From positions 34,478,446-34,542,445 of the forward strand of contig CM034315.1 in NCBI GenBank assembly GCA_019925795.1: a stretch of 64,000 bases of DNA, read 5' to 3'. How positions within the stretch are numbered: position 1 is the stretch's first letter; every line of letters starts with the position of its first letter. The notes under the pieces were generated by a model that saw only the letters and a program-made list of their open reading frames with translations, had not been told where the DNA came from and ran no database searches. A program made the position numbers and the translations under genes. Source of the DNA: Dendrobium chrysotoxum. Lineage: Eukaryota; Streptophyta; Magnoliopsida; Asparagales; Orchidaceae. Shown here piece after piece: positions 11,757-21,319 of this stretch.

Positions 11757-13316
11757 ATGGCCCCATCATCATCATCATTTAAGCCTACTGAGCAGGCAAA
11801 ATCAGCTAGGTTTTTTAGTGTTTCTAGTTCTGTTAACTCGAGCTCATTTAAGTATGTTTTGGTTAGTTGTTCCATTTCCTCCTCCCACAAACTTTCTTTG
11901 ACCCAATCATCTTTTTAAGGGTGTTACTACCCTAATGTTTGTTGATAATGTGATCGCTTGACTTGCAACACCCTTTGAGTTTACTTTAGATGATAAATTT
12001 ATTTTACATAGACGTAACCTAAATGTTATCCAAAATTTTGTTTTTAATCTAAAGTTGTAAGGTAATGCCTCTATTGGTCTCTTAGACCAACCTCATATTG
12101 CTATACAGTTTAATAATGATCTTGATTATAGCTGTATTTTCTCTTGTATGGCTTAATATATTAGATCATGTCAGATGAGATTACTCAAATGGACACCATA
12201 CTTTGATGTTAGAGAAGAATCTCCTATTTCTCTGGTTTGAGTTTCTTTTCTGAATTTTAGATTGCATATGTTCAACTCAAAGATTTTTTTTGCTTTAGCT
12301 TCAATTTATGGCAGACCCTTACAAACGGATGATGCTATGACATCAATATCTCATCCTTCTGTTGCTCATATTTTCATTGAAATGGATGCTTCTAAAAAGC
12401 ATCCTAAAGAAGTTTGGCTTCGTTTTGAGTAATGTGGCTATTTTCAAAAAGTTGAATTTGAGAACTTTCATATTTTTTTGTAATCATTATAGAATGCATG
12501 GTCATAGTACTTTGGAATATTTCATTTTACATCCTCACGTTCATAAATAAAAAGATTCTTCTAAGAACACTAAAGAAAATGAAGTTCCTACCTCTACATT
12601 ACCTATGGAGGATACTAATCAAGTGAAGGAAAATGTTCCTACCTCTACATTACCTATAAATGATACTAATCATGTGTAGGAGCTTAATGGTGCTATTGCA
12701 AGTACTCCTTCTGACCATGTCAATTATGAGGCTTCCAGGAACATGCCTATGGCTAAGGGAGTGGAAAAAAATTTCTCATCCCCCTTTTTCTGACATTCAA
12801 TGTCATACTACTTCTATTACTAACCTCTTAGATGAACAAATGGCTACTATTTATTCTAAGCATATTAATAGTATTTCATCTTGACATTTACCTAGTTGCT
12901 CTAATATAAATTTGTTTGAATTTGATTTAGTTGTAGTCAATAATGATGGCATTAATCAAGCTATGTCTGACTCTGTATTGAATGAACAGGAACATACGGA
13001 AGAAGAACAATAATTAGAAGAAGGTGAGTGTGATAAAAAATGAATGTGAAGAAGGTGAATTTACCAACACAAATGAATTGAGAAATAGTTGTAAGGATCT
13101 TCAGACTTCTCTACATATTCATAGTAAAGTATATTCTCATAGTTAATTGGATATGGCTTCTAAAAATGTTCACAATGAGGATTATATGGATGATGACATT
13201 TATAATTATTTTACCAAGGTTCAAGAGAGGAAGAATAGGAAAAAAAAGGTATTATTTCACTTTCTCCTTAAAATAACCATTCTCAAGCTAATCATTCTCT
13301 TCTTAATGTTTAAGTG
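11757..13316 (+). pseudogene. LINE-1 ORF1 (DUF4283-like RNA-binding protein), degraded
   Basis: Plant L1 ORF1 protein, expected to bind element RNA. The ATG at 11757 opens with MAPSSSSFKPTEQAKSARFF. After a frame change, a DUF4283 domain runs from about 11969: EFTLDDKFILHRRNLNVIQ, NASIGLLDQPHIAIQFNND, LLKWTPYFDVREESPI, LASIYGRPLQTDDAM, AHIFIEMDASKK. A zinc-knuckle-like FCNHYRMHGHSTLEYF (about 12476-12524) follows, with the first and last cysteines partly lost. A two-unit 17-residue repeat and an acidic linker lead to a basic RKNRKKK stretch near 13228-13250. Stops and shifts break it. Confidence 0.8.
12584..12685 (+). repeat. 51-bp tandem repeat in LINE-1 ORF1
   Basis: Two in-frame 51-bp units starting at 12584 and 12635, each beginning GTTCCTACCTCTACATTACC and encoding VPTSTLP then DTNXV. 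A local duplication in the ORF1 linker. Confidence 0.85.
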
Positions 13317-13630
13317 TCTTCAGTTGAAATCCAGGATCCCGAGCACTTAATTTTGATGGTGACAACTAATACTTACTGAATCCATATGGAATTCCTTAAG
13401 ATTACAAATGTTTATCATTGTATATGAGCACTAACATTTCATGTCAGATGCATACTGCTCAAGGTTACTGGAGACTCCAACCAGGTAGAATAGGATGTTG
13501 AAAATTCTGTAATTTTTATTTCTTTATTTTCTATTTTCTTGAGTCTGCCACAGAAGCATGTATGTGAAAGGAGCAACCATGCACACACACAGGGGGAGAT
13601 TTGTTTTTATGTTAATTATTTTTTAAAAAT

Positions 13631-14465
13631 ATCATACTGTACGATTTTAAATCATACTGTACGATTCATCAATAATACTCAGGCTAACGGCTATTTTTCA
13701 GATGATTATCTTTGTAATCTAATCGTACTGTACGATAATTATCATCCTATACGATGAGATTCAATTGAAAAAACCTAGCCGCCAGAATAAGTTTGGTAAG
13801 TTTATAATTTTGATTTCTTGAACTGTTCGTACTGTACGATTATGATCATACGGTATGATTAATTGAATACTTACTAAAATTATCTCCCGTAATTAGGAAA
13901 TAAATATTGGTTTCTTATTTAAAGTCGATCGTACTGTACGATAATTTACCATACCGTATGATAGACAGAGATGATTTCATTCATCCCTTCGATCATACCA
14001 GACGAAACCAAGATTTTTTATTCTATTTGTCCTGGATGATATTCATATCGTACAGGATGATATCCTGAAATGAACTAATCGTACTGTACGACTAGTGGAG
14101 TGCTGGATGACTGACAAAGATGATTTCATTCGTCTCTTCGATCGTACCAGATGAAACCAAGTTTTTTTATTCTATTCATCCTGGACGATATTCATATCAT
14201 ACAGGACGATATCCTGAAATGAACTAATCGTACCGTATGACTAGTGGAGTGCTGGATGACTGGCAGAGATGAATTCTGTCGTCCCAGGGATCGTCCCACA
14301 GATCATCCTGTACGAACAACAGAAATCAACATGATCGTCCTGTACGATATACATATCATACAGTATGATATGTATAAACTTTGAGAACTATTTGTCTGTG
14401 ATCGTATTGGATGGATCTGTACTTGAACTAATCATACTGTACGATGATATATTGTACTGTACGAA
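13631..14465 (+). repeat. Palindrome array in solo LTR S (ATCGTAC-N-GTACGAT type)
   Basis: Perfect copies ATCGTACTGTACGAT at 13722-13736 and 13928-13942; CpG-to-TpG/CpA variants at 13631-13645, 13651-13665, 14431-14445 and many others. They occur in pairs with start-to-start offsets of 19-21 bp (13631/13651, 13722/13741, 14026/14047, 14175/14196, 14334/14355, 14431/14451). Confidence 0.92.
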
Positions 14466-14509
14466 CAGAATAAAAAAAGTTGAAATCTTTAGGGTTTTCT
14501 GAAGCCTGA

Positions 14510-14517
14510 TATAAAAA
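14510..14517 (+). promoter_or_regulatory. TATA box of solo LTR S
   Basis: TATAAAAA in GATATAAAAAGAAC, 45 bp after the last palindrome of the array, the usual place for an LTR promoter. Confidence 0.7.
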
Positions 14518-14950
14518 GAACTTAAATTTTTTATGAGAGGTTGTTGGTCTATCCTCTTGCTGTGAGAGGCTTTGAGGGAGGAAGGGGATTCTTGAAGGAG
14601 AAGTTTTTCTTCAGAGGGATCCAGGGCTTGCGAGAGGAAGGTGAAGGTGAGCTTGAGCCTGAGGGAGAAGTAGTGTAAGGGGATCACACGGTGGCTCCAA
14701 GCTAGCTGCATGCTTTTCTCCTCTTGTGGCTTTGGGGAGTCTCGGGAAAGTTCTCGAGGGAAGAGTCACTTCAAGATCAACATCGTCAAGGTACTCTGCC
14801 ATCTCCAGGAGGGAGAAAAAGGAGAAGGTCCGCTGCCGTCACCAGGAGGGAGACATAGCGTTTGGTATTCCACCTCACCGAGGGAGGTGAAAGTGAGTAT
14901 TATAAAGGCTTCTCCGCCTTGCTGTGGGAGCAAAAAGAGAGTCAACTTTT

Positions 14951-15020
14951 ACTAGTGCAAATCCCAGAGTAGAGGACTCCGGGGAGTGGACGTAGGTCAA
15001 GTGACCGAACCACTATAAAA
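14951..15020 (+). repeat. Conserved U5 block of solo LTR S
   Basis: Contains the small palindrome CTCCGGGGAG (14977-14986), GGACGTAGGTCAAG and CACTATAAA. The same block is found in all SIRE-like LTRs of the window. Confidence 0.8.
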
Positions 15021-15294
15021 ATCTCTGGTTTGGTTTTTCCATTTTACCGTACTTTATTTTTCATGCTTTTAATTAGTACGTTAAATTGCTTGGTGAAAAA
15101 TCATAATTTAAATCTTGTATTGTGAAAGTTACAACTGAATTACCAATATCGTCGTTGTGAACGTTTTACTTGCTTCCGCACTTTATTCGTTAAGTTATCC
15201 TTTAAAAAAAAATACAAAAAAGTAGAACTCTTGTTTAGGATTGATTTTTTAAAATATTAATTCACCCCTTCTCTTGGCGCATCTCGTACTTTCA

Positions 15295-16246
15295 TCTTCT
15301 ATGGAATGTTAGGGGCATTGGGTGCCCTTCTTCTAGGATTAGAGTTAAAAACCTTTGCCATATTCATAATGTTTCTATTCTTATCTTATTAGAGCCTTTT
15401 ATTTCTGTTGACAAGTTGGATAATAATGCTAGATTATTGGGATTTAATCATATTGTGGCTAAGTCCTCTAACAAAATTTGGGTCTTTTGGAAAGATCCGA
15501 TTGATATTGATGTTGTTGGTGATTTCTTGCAAGTCAATCATTACAATATTATTTTTAGGTAATTTAAATGTCATGCATCCTTCTTTTATGCTTCTTCTAC
15601 TCATTTTTCTAAAAAGGTTCTTTGGTAAGAACTTGTTAATTTCAATAGTCTTATTCATTTACCCTAGTTGGTTGGTGGTGATTTTAACACTATAACTAAT
15701 CCTTCTGAAAGACTGGGGGGTTCTTGCCCTATTTTTAAATCTATAGAGGTCTTCAATAACATGATTTTAGATTGTAATATTATGGAAATTAGTTTTTTTA
15801 GTAATCCTTTTACCTTGAATCGTGGTAATTTATGGCAACGTTTGGATCATGTGCTTTTCAATGATGTGTGGATTAATTCTTTCAATAATATTTATGTGGA
15901 GCACCTCAGTAGAACCTTTTTTGATTATTGCCCCCTTCTTATTAGTATTTTGATCTGACCTGATGGCCCTTTTTATGACTTTAGATTTCAAAACATGTGG
16001 TTACTTGATAACTCTTTATTAAGCATGGTTCAAGAAAATTGGCATGCCCCTTTGCATCCTAACAATTATATTTTTGGAATGAAGAAATTATGGCTCAAAC
16101 TTAAAAGACATACGTATAAAATCAGTTGGTGAAACAAGCATGTCTTCATAAAGTTTTCTCTAATCTCTTGAATACTGAGAATAATGTCAATAATTTTGAG
16201 CATATTTGTCAACTTCACCCTTCTGATGCCAACTTTGCACTCCTCC
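15295..16246 (+). pseudogene. LINE-1 ORF2 N-terminus: apurinic-like endonuclease
   Basis: The endonuclease that nicks target DNA for priming. The frame crosses the solo LTR S: 15300 onward reads LWNVRGIGCPSSRIRVKN, the N-terminal WN-G motif, then LILLEPFIS with the catalytic glutamate position, GGDFNTITNPSERLGG (GDFN motif, 15668 onward), FTLNRGNLWQRLDHVLFND and a degraded S-D-H-x-P-L end (FFDYCPLL). The expected SDH histidine position is changed (FDY). The reading continues through DGPFYDFRFQNMWLLDNSLL towards the RT linker until LINE-2 interrupts at 16261. Stops and one frame change occur. Confidence 0.85.
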
Positions 16247-16261
16247 AAGAGGCTAAAAATA

Positions 16262-17235
16262 TTATTAGATGGAAGTTGGTGAATGGAAATAAAGTGTGTT
16301 TCATGAATGATACATGGATCTTTGATAAACCTCATTGTAAATGGCCTACTTATGTTAACTATGATGAACTCCACAATGAATTAGTTCAAAATTTTATTTT
16401 AAATTATGGCGGTTGGAATTATTTGGAGTTGTAAAAATTCTTTAATGAAGAGTTGATTTCGATTATCAAAATAATTCAATTATTTTTAGATTTGAATGAT
16501 GATTGCATTAAGCTTATTAAGTAGCATTCAGGTAGATCAATCACTGCTCTTTTATTTGAAGCTTGGATGGAATCTGATGTAAACCACAGGGCGACGGAAT
16601 AAGGCCAAATTGAGACATTGAATTGTATGAGAAAATTCAAACTTTTGCCAAAGTTGAACTATTTTGGTGTAGGTTATGTAAGAATTCTCTCCCTACAAAC
16701 TCCTTTTTGAATTATAGGAGCTTATTATAATAAAATAAATGTTCTAGGGGGTGTCATGAGGTGGAGAACTAGGAGCATATGGATGTTTCCTGTATTCAGT
16801 TGCTTTAGATTTTGCATAAGCTTTGTGATGGGGCTTTCAAGTTCCTATCTTTGATTCTTTTTCAAATTGTTTGGAGGAGTTGAAAAGAATGCCTATAGTT
16901 AGTTTGAATATAGTCAAATTATACTGTACAACAGTTTGTTTTTCCTAGAAAGGGTGAAACCAAATAAAGCTAAGAATGGCTACTTCATCTGTTAATTTTT
17001 TGGCTTCAAATGTTTTAACATCCATTATGCAGCTGTCAAAGAATCCAATACTATAAAATTGGGATGTTGATCTCCAATTGGAGTCTCATGATGTTTGGCA
17101 TCCTCCACCTCTGGATTAGATAAAGGTCAATGTGGATGCTTCCTTTATGGAATCATACAATGAGGAATTGAAGTTATTATTAGAGATCATAAGGGGCAGT
17201 TCCTTCGAACTTTTAGCAAGCAGTGGAAGCACTAG
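16262..17235 (+). pseudogene. LINE-2 ORF2 C-terminal part: pre-zf-RVT to RNase H start
   Basis: The frame from 16262 reads IIRWKLVNGNKVCFMNDTWI, the conserved G-N-G-x-x-V-x-F-x-x-D-x-W motif of plant LINEs between RT and zf-RVT, then about 60 more residues before a stop at 16434. Middle parts are badly shifted. Near 17127-17235 a frame gives KVNVDASFMES and IIRDHKGQF, the beginning of RNase H with its catalytic aspartate. Copia A interrupts there (ACTAG). Confidence 0.72.
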
Positions 17236-17511
17236 TGTTGCACATTTGGTTTTAAGGACTATAATTTTGATGATAGCAAACATCTCTGGTTTTTATTGAT
17301 TATCTAATCTTTCATATACGCAGGATCAATTATAAGTTCAAGCCAGTTCAAGAATGAGTCAATCTGTATTATAATTCAGGTCCAATGTATTGGTTTTTAT
17401 TTTTCTTGAGTCAATTGTAATGTAACTGATCCCCTAGCTAAGTAACCCTGCACACATACCCTCAAGGGGAGAGCTTGAGTGAATTAGAGTTTCTGTTCAA
17501 TTTTTATTTAG

Positions 17512-18184
17512 ATCGTCCTAGACGATACTCACATCATCTTGGACGATCAGGTAAAAATAGAAACCCTAATTAGGGCGACCAAGTTAAGTGTGTCTGATTA
17601 AGCAGATCATCCTGGATGATCCATACATCATACGGGACGATAGGCTCAAATCAAAAATTCTCAGCAGCCAGATCAAGTTAGGCAAGTTTTAATTTTAGAG
17701 ATTTGATCTGATCGTCCCGGATGATATGTGTATCATCCTGGACGATCCAGTACAATCATGCCTAAATTAGTCTGGTAATTAAGGAAATTAAATAATATTT
17801 AATTAATACGATCATATCATCCGGGACGATCGCAAGATCATCCCAGATGTTCATGATCGTCTAGTGTGTTTCAGCTGTACGTCTAGAGCGGTGCTTAGAA
17901 TGATTTTGGCACTTTTTGTTCTAATCGTATAGGATGATATCCGTATCATCCTGGATGATCAAGTCATTTTTGGATCATCCAGCATAAGTTCCTCTGGACG
18001 ACCAGAGCGGTCTTCTGGATGAAATTCCTAAATTTACACTAATCATCCTGGATAATCTCAGAATCGTATGGGACGATCAGATCAATTTTTTCCACTGATC
18101 GTCAAGAAGATCCAGATCGTCCAGGCTAAAATAGCTAATTTTGAACTGATTGTACAAGATGATATATCGATCGTCCTAGACGAT
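17512..18184 (+). repeat. Palindrome array in A 5' LTR, pairs offset by exactly 21 bp
   Basis: Fifteen-bp imperfect palindromes ATCGTCC-N-GGACGAT and CpG-decayed versions. Pair starts are 17512/17533, 17606/17627, 17711/17732, 17816/17837, 17924/17945, 18042/18063 and 18149/18170, each 21 bp apart, with successive pairs about 94-118 bp apart. Seven of seven pairs keep the same offset while spacer sequences differ. Confidence 0.95.
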
Positions 18185-18226
18185 TCTTGCCGACCAGTTG
18201 AGATTTAGGGCAATTTTAGAGCCCTC

Positions 18227-18236
18227 CTTTAAAAGA
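18227..18236 (+). promoter_or_regulatory. TATA-like box of A 5' LTR
   Basis: CTTTAAAAGA, about 43 bp after the last palindrome and before the conserved AG-rich leader; likely core promoter. Confidence 0.55.
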
Positions 18237-18440
18237 TATTTTCTTCCAATAAGAAACATCTTTTTTGCCACTTTCCTTTCCAGAGAAACCTTAGAGAGAG
18301 AGAGAGAGAGGATCTTGTGAGGGGGAGTTTGTGAGGGATTCACAAAGGTTGCTCCAAGTAAGGATCAGAGTCGACTTCTCCGCTCGTTGTCTCTAGTCTT
18401 ATCGGTGTCTCTTGGGAGGATCATCGGCAGGAAGATCCGG

Positions 18441-18600
18441 GTTCTCTGCCCACTTCAGGAGGAAGTAAAAGGAGTTCAGGTTCTCTGCCTACTTCAGGAG
18501 GAAGTGAAAGGAGTCCGAGGTTCTCTGCCTACTTCAGGAGGAAGCAAAAGGAGGTTAGGTTCTCTACCTCACCATGTCGATGGAAAGGAGTTTTTGTACG
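18441..18600 (+). repeat. Tandem 39-40 bp units in A 5' LTR leader
   Basis: Units beginning GTTCTCTGCC (or GTTCTCTACC) start at 18441, 18480, 18520 and 18559, each with CTTCAGGAGGAAG and AAAGGAG. The small ORF across it (18387-18644) is a by-product of the repeat; no protein family is recognised. Confidence 0.88.
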
Positions 18601-18648
18601 GGCTTCTCTACCTTACTGTGGGAGCAAAAGGAGAGACACTTTGAGTTA

Positions 18649-18714
18649 GTGTAAAACCTAGAGGGGAGGCTCCAGGGAGTGGATGTAGGTCAAGTTGATC
18701 GAACCACTATAAAA
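18649..18714 (+). repeat. Conserved U5 block, A 5' LTR
   Basis: GTGTAAAACCTAGAGGGG, then GGAGTGGATGTAGGTCAAG and CACTATAAAA; shared by the LTRs of S, A, B and C. Confidence 0.8.
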
Positions 18715-18945
18715 TTTGGTGTGTTCTTTCTGATTACTTTCTGCACTTTAATTTTCTGTGATTAACTGCTTGGGTGAAATCTATATTTAATCTTTTCGTT
18801 TGTGTATTTTACTTGTTTCCATTGCAAATCACAAAAAATTTTTTTACTGTTGCTCTCAAATTTTTAAATAACTAATTCACCCCCCTCTCTTGGTTAGCCT
18901 CGGGACTAGTTCATCAGGGCTTAACATCCCTATCGAACTTTCAAG

Positions 18946-18960
18946 TGGTATTAGAGTGCG
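18946..18960 (+). other. Element A primer-binding site
   Basis: TGGTATTAGAGTGCG, two bases after the LTR; near-match to TGGTATCAGAGC, complementary to initiator methionine tRNA. Confidence 0.85.
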
Positions 18961-18999
18961 ATTCAAAAATTTAAGATTAAAAACTTTTGAATTTGATCC

Positions 19000-20700
19000 A
19001 TGGTTAACTTTGGTAATCATAATACTACTGAAGGTTATTCAATTACACGACCGCCATTATTTGATAATATACCTTTTAATTTTTAAAAAACTCACATGTC
19101 CACTTTTCTTCAATCAATTGATTATCGTATGTGGATGCTTGTAAATGATGGCTACGAGCCACCTTTTGGAATGATTAATAATATTAAAAATGAATTTCCC
19201 TTTACTGATTGGACATTTGATGATCGTGACTTAGCCCAACTGAATGTCAAATGTTTGAACTATTTTTTTTATGCTTTAAAATTTGAGGATTACATGCATG
19301 TATCTACATGTAAAACTGGCAAAGAAATTTGGGATAGATTGTGCATCACTTATGAAGGTACAACTAAAGTCAAACAATCTAGGTTAAAAATTTTGCTTCA
19401 TAACTACAAACTTTTTCACATGAAACCTACTAAAAGTATTTCTGAAATGTATACGAGATTCACTCAAATTGTCACTTCTTTGCATGCCTTAGCAAGAGAA
19501 CTTACAAACTATGAAAGAGTGAATAAAATTCTTAGATGTTTGCCTTCTTTGTATGATGCTAAGATAACTGCGATTATTGAATCTAAAGATTTGAATACTT
19601 ACTCTATTGATAGCTTACTTGGATCACTCATTGCTTACGAGCAAGGGGTGAACTACAAACAACTTGATGCAGGTGAGAAGAAGAAGGAGAAAATAGTGGC
19701 ACTGAAGGCCAACAAGAGTGATACTAGTTCTTCTAGGTCTGATAGCGATGACGTTACCTTGATCACTAGGTAATTCAAAAGCTTTGTAAGGAAGAAACAC
19801 AAGAACTTTCAGATGTGGAATAAGGGTAAGTCCAGCAAAAATTTTAAGGGTTCATCTGATACTGTCTATTTTGAATGCAGGAAGCCTGTACACATTAAGG
19901 CTGATAGTCCTACACTTAAAGCTCACCCAAGAAAGGAGAAGGGTAAAGAGAAACACAAGTTCAGGAAGGATAAGAAGCGGATTCAGAAGGCATTCTGGGC
20001 AGATTCTGCATCCGACTCTTCTGAGACTGAAGCTGAAGAGGAGGAAACAAATTTGTGTCTTATGGCTGATGATTATCCTGGTCAGTCTGACCAGGAAGAG
20101 GTATGTGAGATTACTTACTATCAATTATTTGAAATATCTAAAAAAATTCATGCATCGTATATGAAGCTTAAGAAAACTCATGCTAGCCTGAAACTAGAAC
20201 TTCTGAATTTACAAAAAGAGCATGATTCGATAGTTAAAGATCATTCCACACTTGATAGCAATCACATATTTTTACTTGATGAGTTTGATGAAGTGAACAA
20301 AAAATATTCTTATTTAGTTACTAAGTATGATTCATTGAAGACCTAGCATGTTGATTTAGAAAGAACTTTTAAAGAATTAGACAATCTGGCATGTGAAGTG
20401 GAGAGTAGCAATGGTGCACTGAAATTTGAAATTGCAAGTCTTATCAAAGAAAATGAATTTCTGAAAGTTAAAATTAGTGCTTTTGAGAAAAATCAAACAC
20501 CTCCTACTTTTGCACAATTTTATGCACCTCTACCTTTTGAAGAATCTATTTTAAAATCATCAAAGTATGTTTTATACAAACCTAGGAAGAGGCACTATCA
20601 CCCATAAAAATTAGTTAACCCTTTTCCTGGTATTAGATGCTTTTCATGTGGCATGCTAGGATACATCTCCCACACCTTCACTGTTCATCGTAGTACACAT
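19000..20700 (+). pseudogene. Element A gag (UBN2-like with zinc knuckles and coiled coil)
   Basis: Gag of a copia element. The ATG at 19000 starts MVNFGNHNTTEGYSITRPPL; a TAA at 19084 replaces a tryptophan codon in the FN-W-K motif. The UBN2-like capsid core spans 19096-19773 (IDYRMWMLVNDGY, MHVSTCKTGKEIWDRL, MYTRFTQIVTSL, GSLIAYEQGV). Two zinc-knuckle relics are damaged: YFECRKPVHIKADSP near 19867 (first and last Cys lost) and CFSCGMLGYISHTF near 20640 (His lost). The stretch 20100-20520 is a heptad-rich coiled coil typical of SIRE gag. Gag stays in one frame, with four internal stops. Confidence 0.9.
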
Positions 20701-20827
20701 TGGGTGTAGACGCCCAAACTACCTGTTTCACAGCACAGCTTAGCACAGATGCATTGCATTCTTATTTTCATAAGAAGGAACCCAAACCTATTTGGGTTCC
20801 TAAATCTGATGTTTGATTATTTTGTAG

Positions 20828-21318
20828 GTGTGCTCTCACACAAGACCTCATGAGAGCATGTGGTACCTGGATAGCAGATATTCTAAACACATGACTGGAG
20901 ATGCAAATCAGTTCATTTCGATGGAGGCCAGGGATGGAGGCAAGGTTACACTTAGAGATAACACCACCAGGGGGGTGGTAGGTTCAGGTATAATTGGTGA
21001 TTCAAAGAATTTTATGATTGATAATATTTTGCTTATAGATGGACTGAAACACAACCTGCTGAGCATCAGTAAACTCTGTGATAAAGGATACAACATCAAA
21101 ATCCTACCCACTTACTGCATTTTAAGCTTAAATGACAAAATTATTTTATAAAGACAAAGGATCAATAATGTTTACAAGCTGGATGGAAGTTGCATTAAAG
21201 CTAAAAATTCAATTTGCTTAAAAACTGCTGTTGATGAGTCTTGGTTGTGGCATAGGATATTGTGTCATGCCATTATGAAAACCCTTAGGAGAGTCATCTA
21301 AAAGGATTTAGTTAGAGG
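20828..21318 (+). pseudogene. Element A protease and gag_pre-integrase region
   Basis: Frame +1 relative to gag. WYLDSRYSKHMTGD marks the copia protease active site, where the expected Asp-Ser-Gly is Asp-Ser-Arg: the flap-side glycine is lost, so activity is unlikely. It runs on through LRDNTTRGVVGSGII and LLIDGLKHNLLSISKLCDKG, the standard lead into gag_pre-integrase. A stop at 21151 and another near 21301 interrupt the pre-integrase H-x-R-L-x-H zinc region (LWHRILCHAIMKTLRR), in which the second histidine is kept. Confidence 0.87.
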
Positions 21319-21319
21319 T

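Larger units (their letters stand above)
13322..15294 (+). mobile_element. Solo LTR S of a SIRE-like copia element
   Basis: A 1973-bp LTR without internal region, inserted in LINE-1 at the start of the endonuclease. Duplication TCTTC at 13317-13321 and 15295-15299. The start (AGTTGAAATCC, TG mutated) and the end (TACTTTCA) align with those of A. It has a palindrome array (13631-14465), a TATA box (14510-14517), CCAGGAGGGAG units and the conserved U5 block with CACTATAAA near 15011. No flanking primer site is present, so it is a recombination product of a full element. Confidence 0.88.
17236..18943 (+). repeat. Element A 5' LTR
   Basis: Starts TGTTGCACATTTGG and ends CGAACTTTCA. In order: a region with CACACATACCC and GAGAGCTTGAG, the palindrome array (17512-18184), TATA-like TTTAAAAG, an AG microsatellite (18295-18311), four 39-40 bp units (18441-18600) and the U5 block. 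Confidence 0.93.

Noticed and set aside
11636..11890. Minus-strand ORF of 84 codons rich in Glu, Lys and Asp
   Set aside because: It lies opposite the start of LINE-1 ORF1 (ATG 11757, MAPSSSSFKP), which fits the element structure. The minus ORF is a shadow of Ser-rich codons.
17512..18184. CRISPR-like array
   Set aside because: Repeats are 15-bp imperfect palindromes with strong drift and variable distances between pairs, in a plant LTR, with no cas genes.
18387..18644. Small ORF in the A leader with repeated LLQEEVKGV-like peptide
   Set aside because: The peptide repeat is a by-product of the 39-40 bp tandem DNA units; the frame is not kept in the B or A 3' LTR copies.
18946..18960. Fragment of a tRNA gene (TGGTATTAGAGTG)
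   Set aside because: It is a retrotransposon primer-binding site next to an LTR; no cloverleaf surrounds it.
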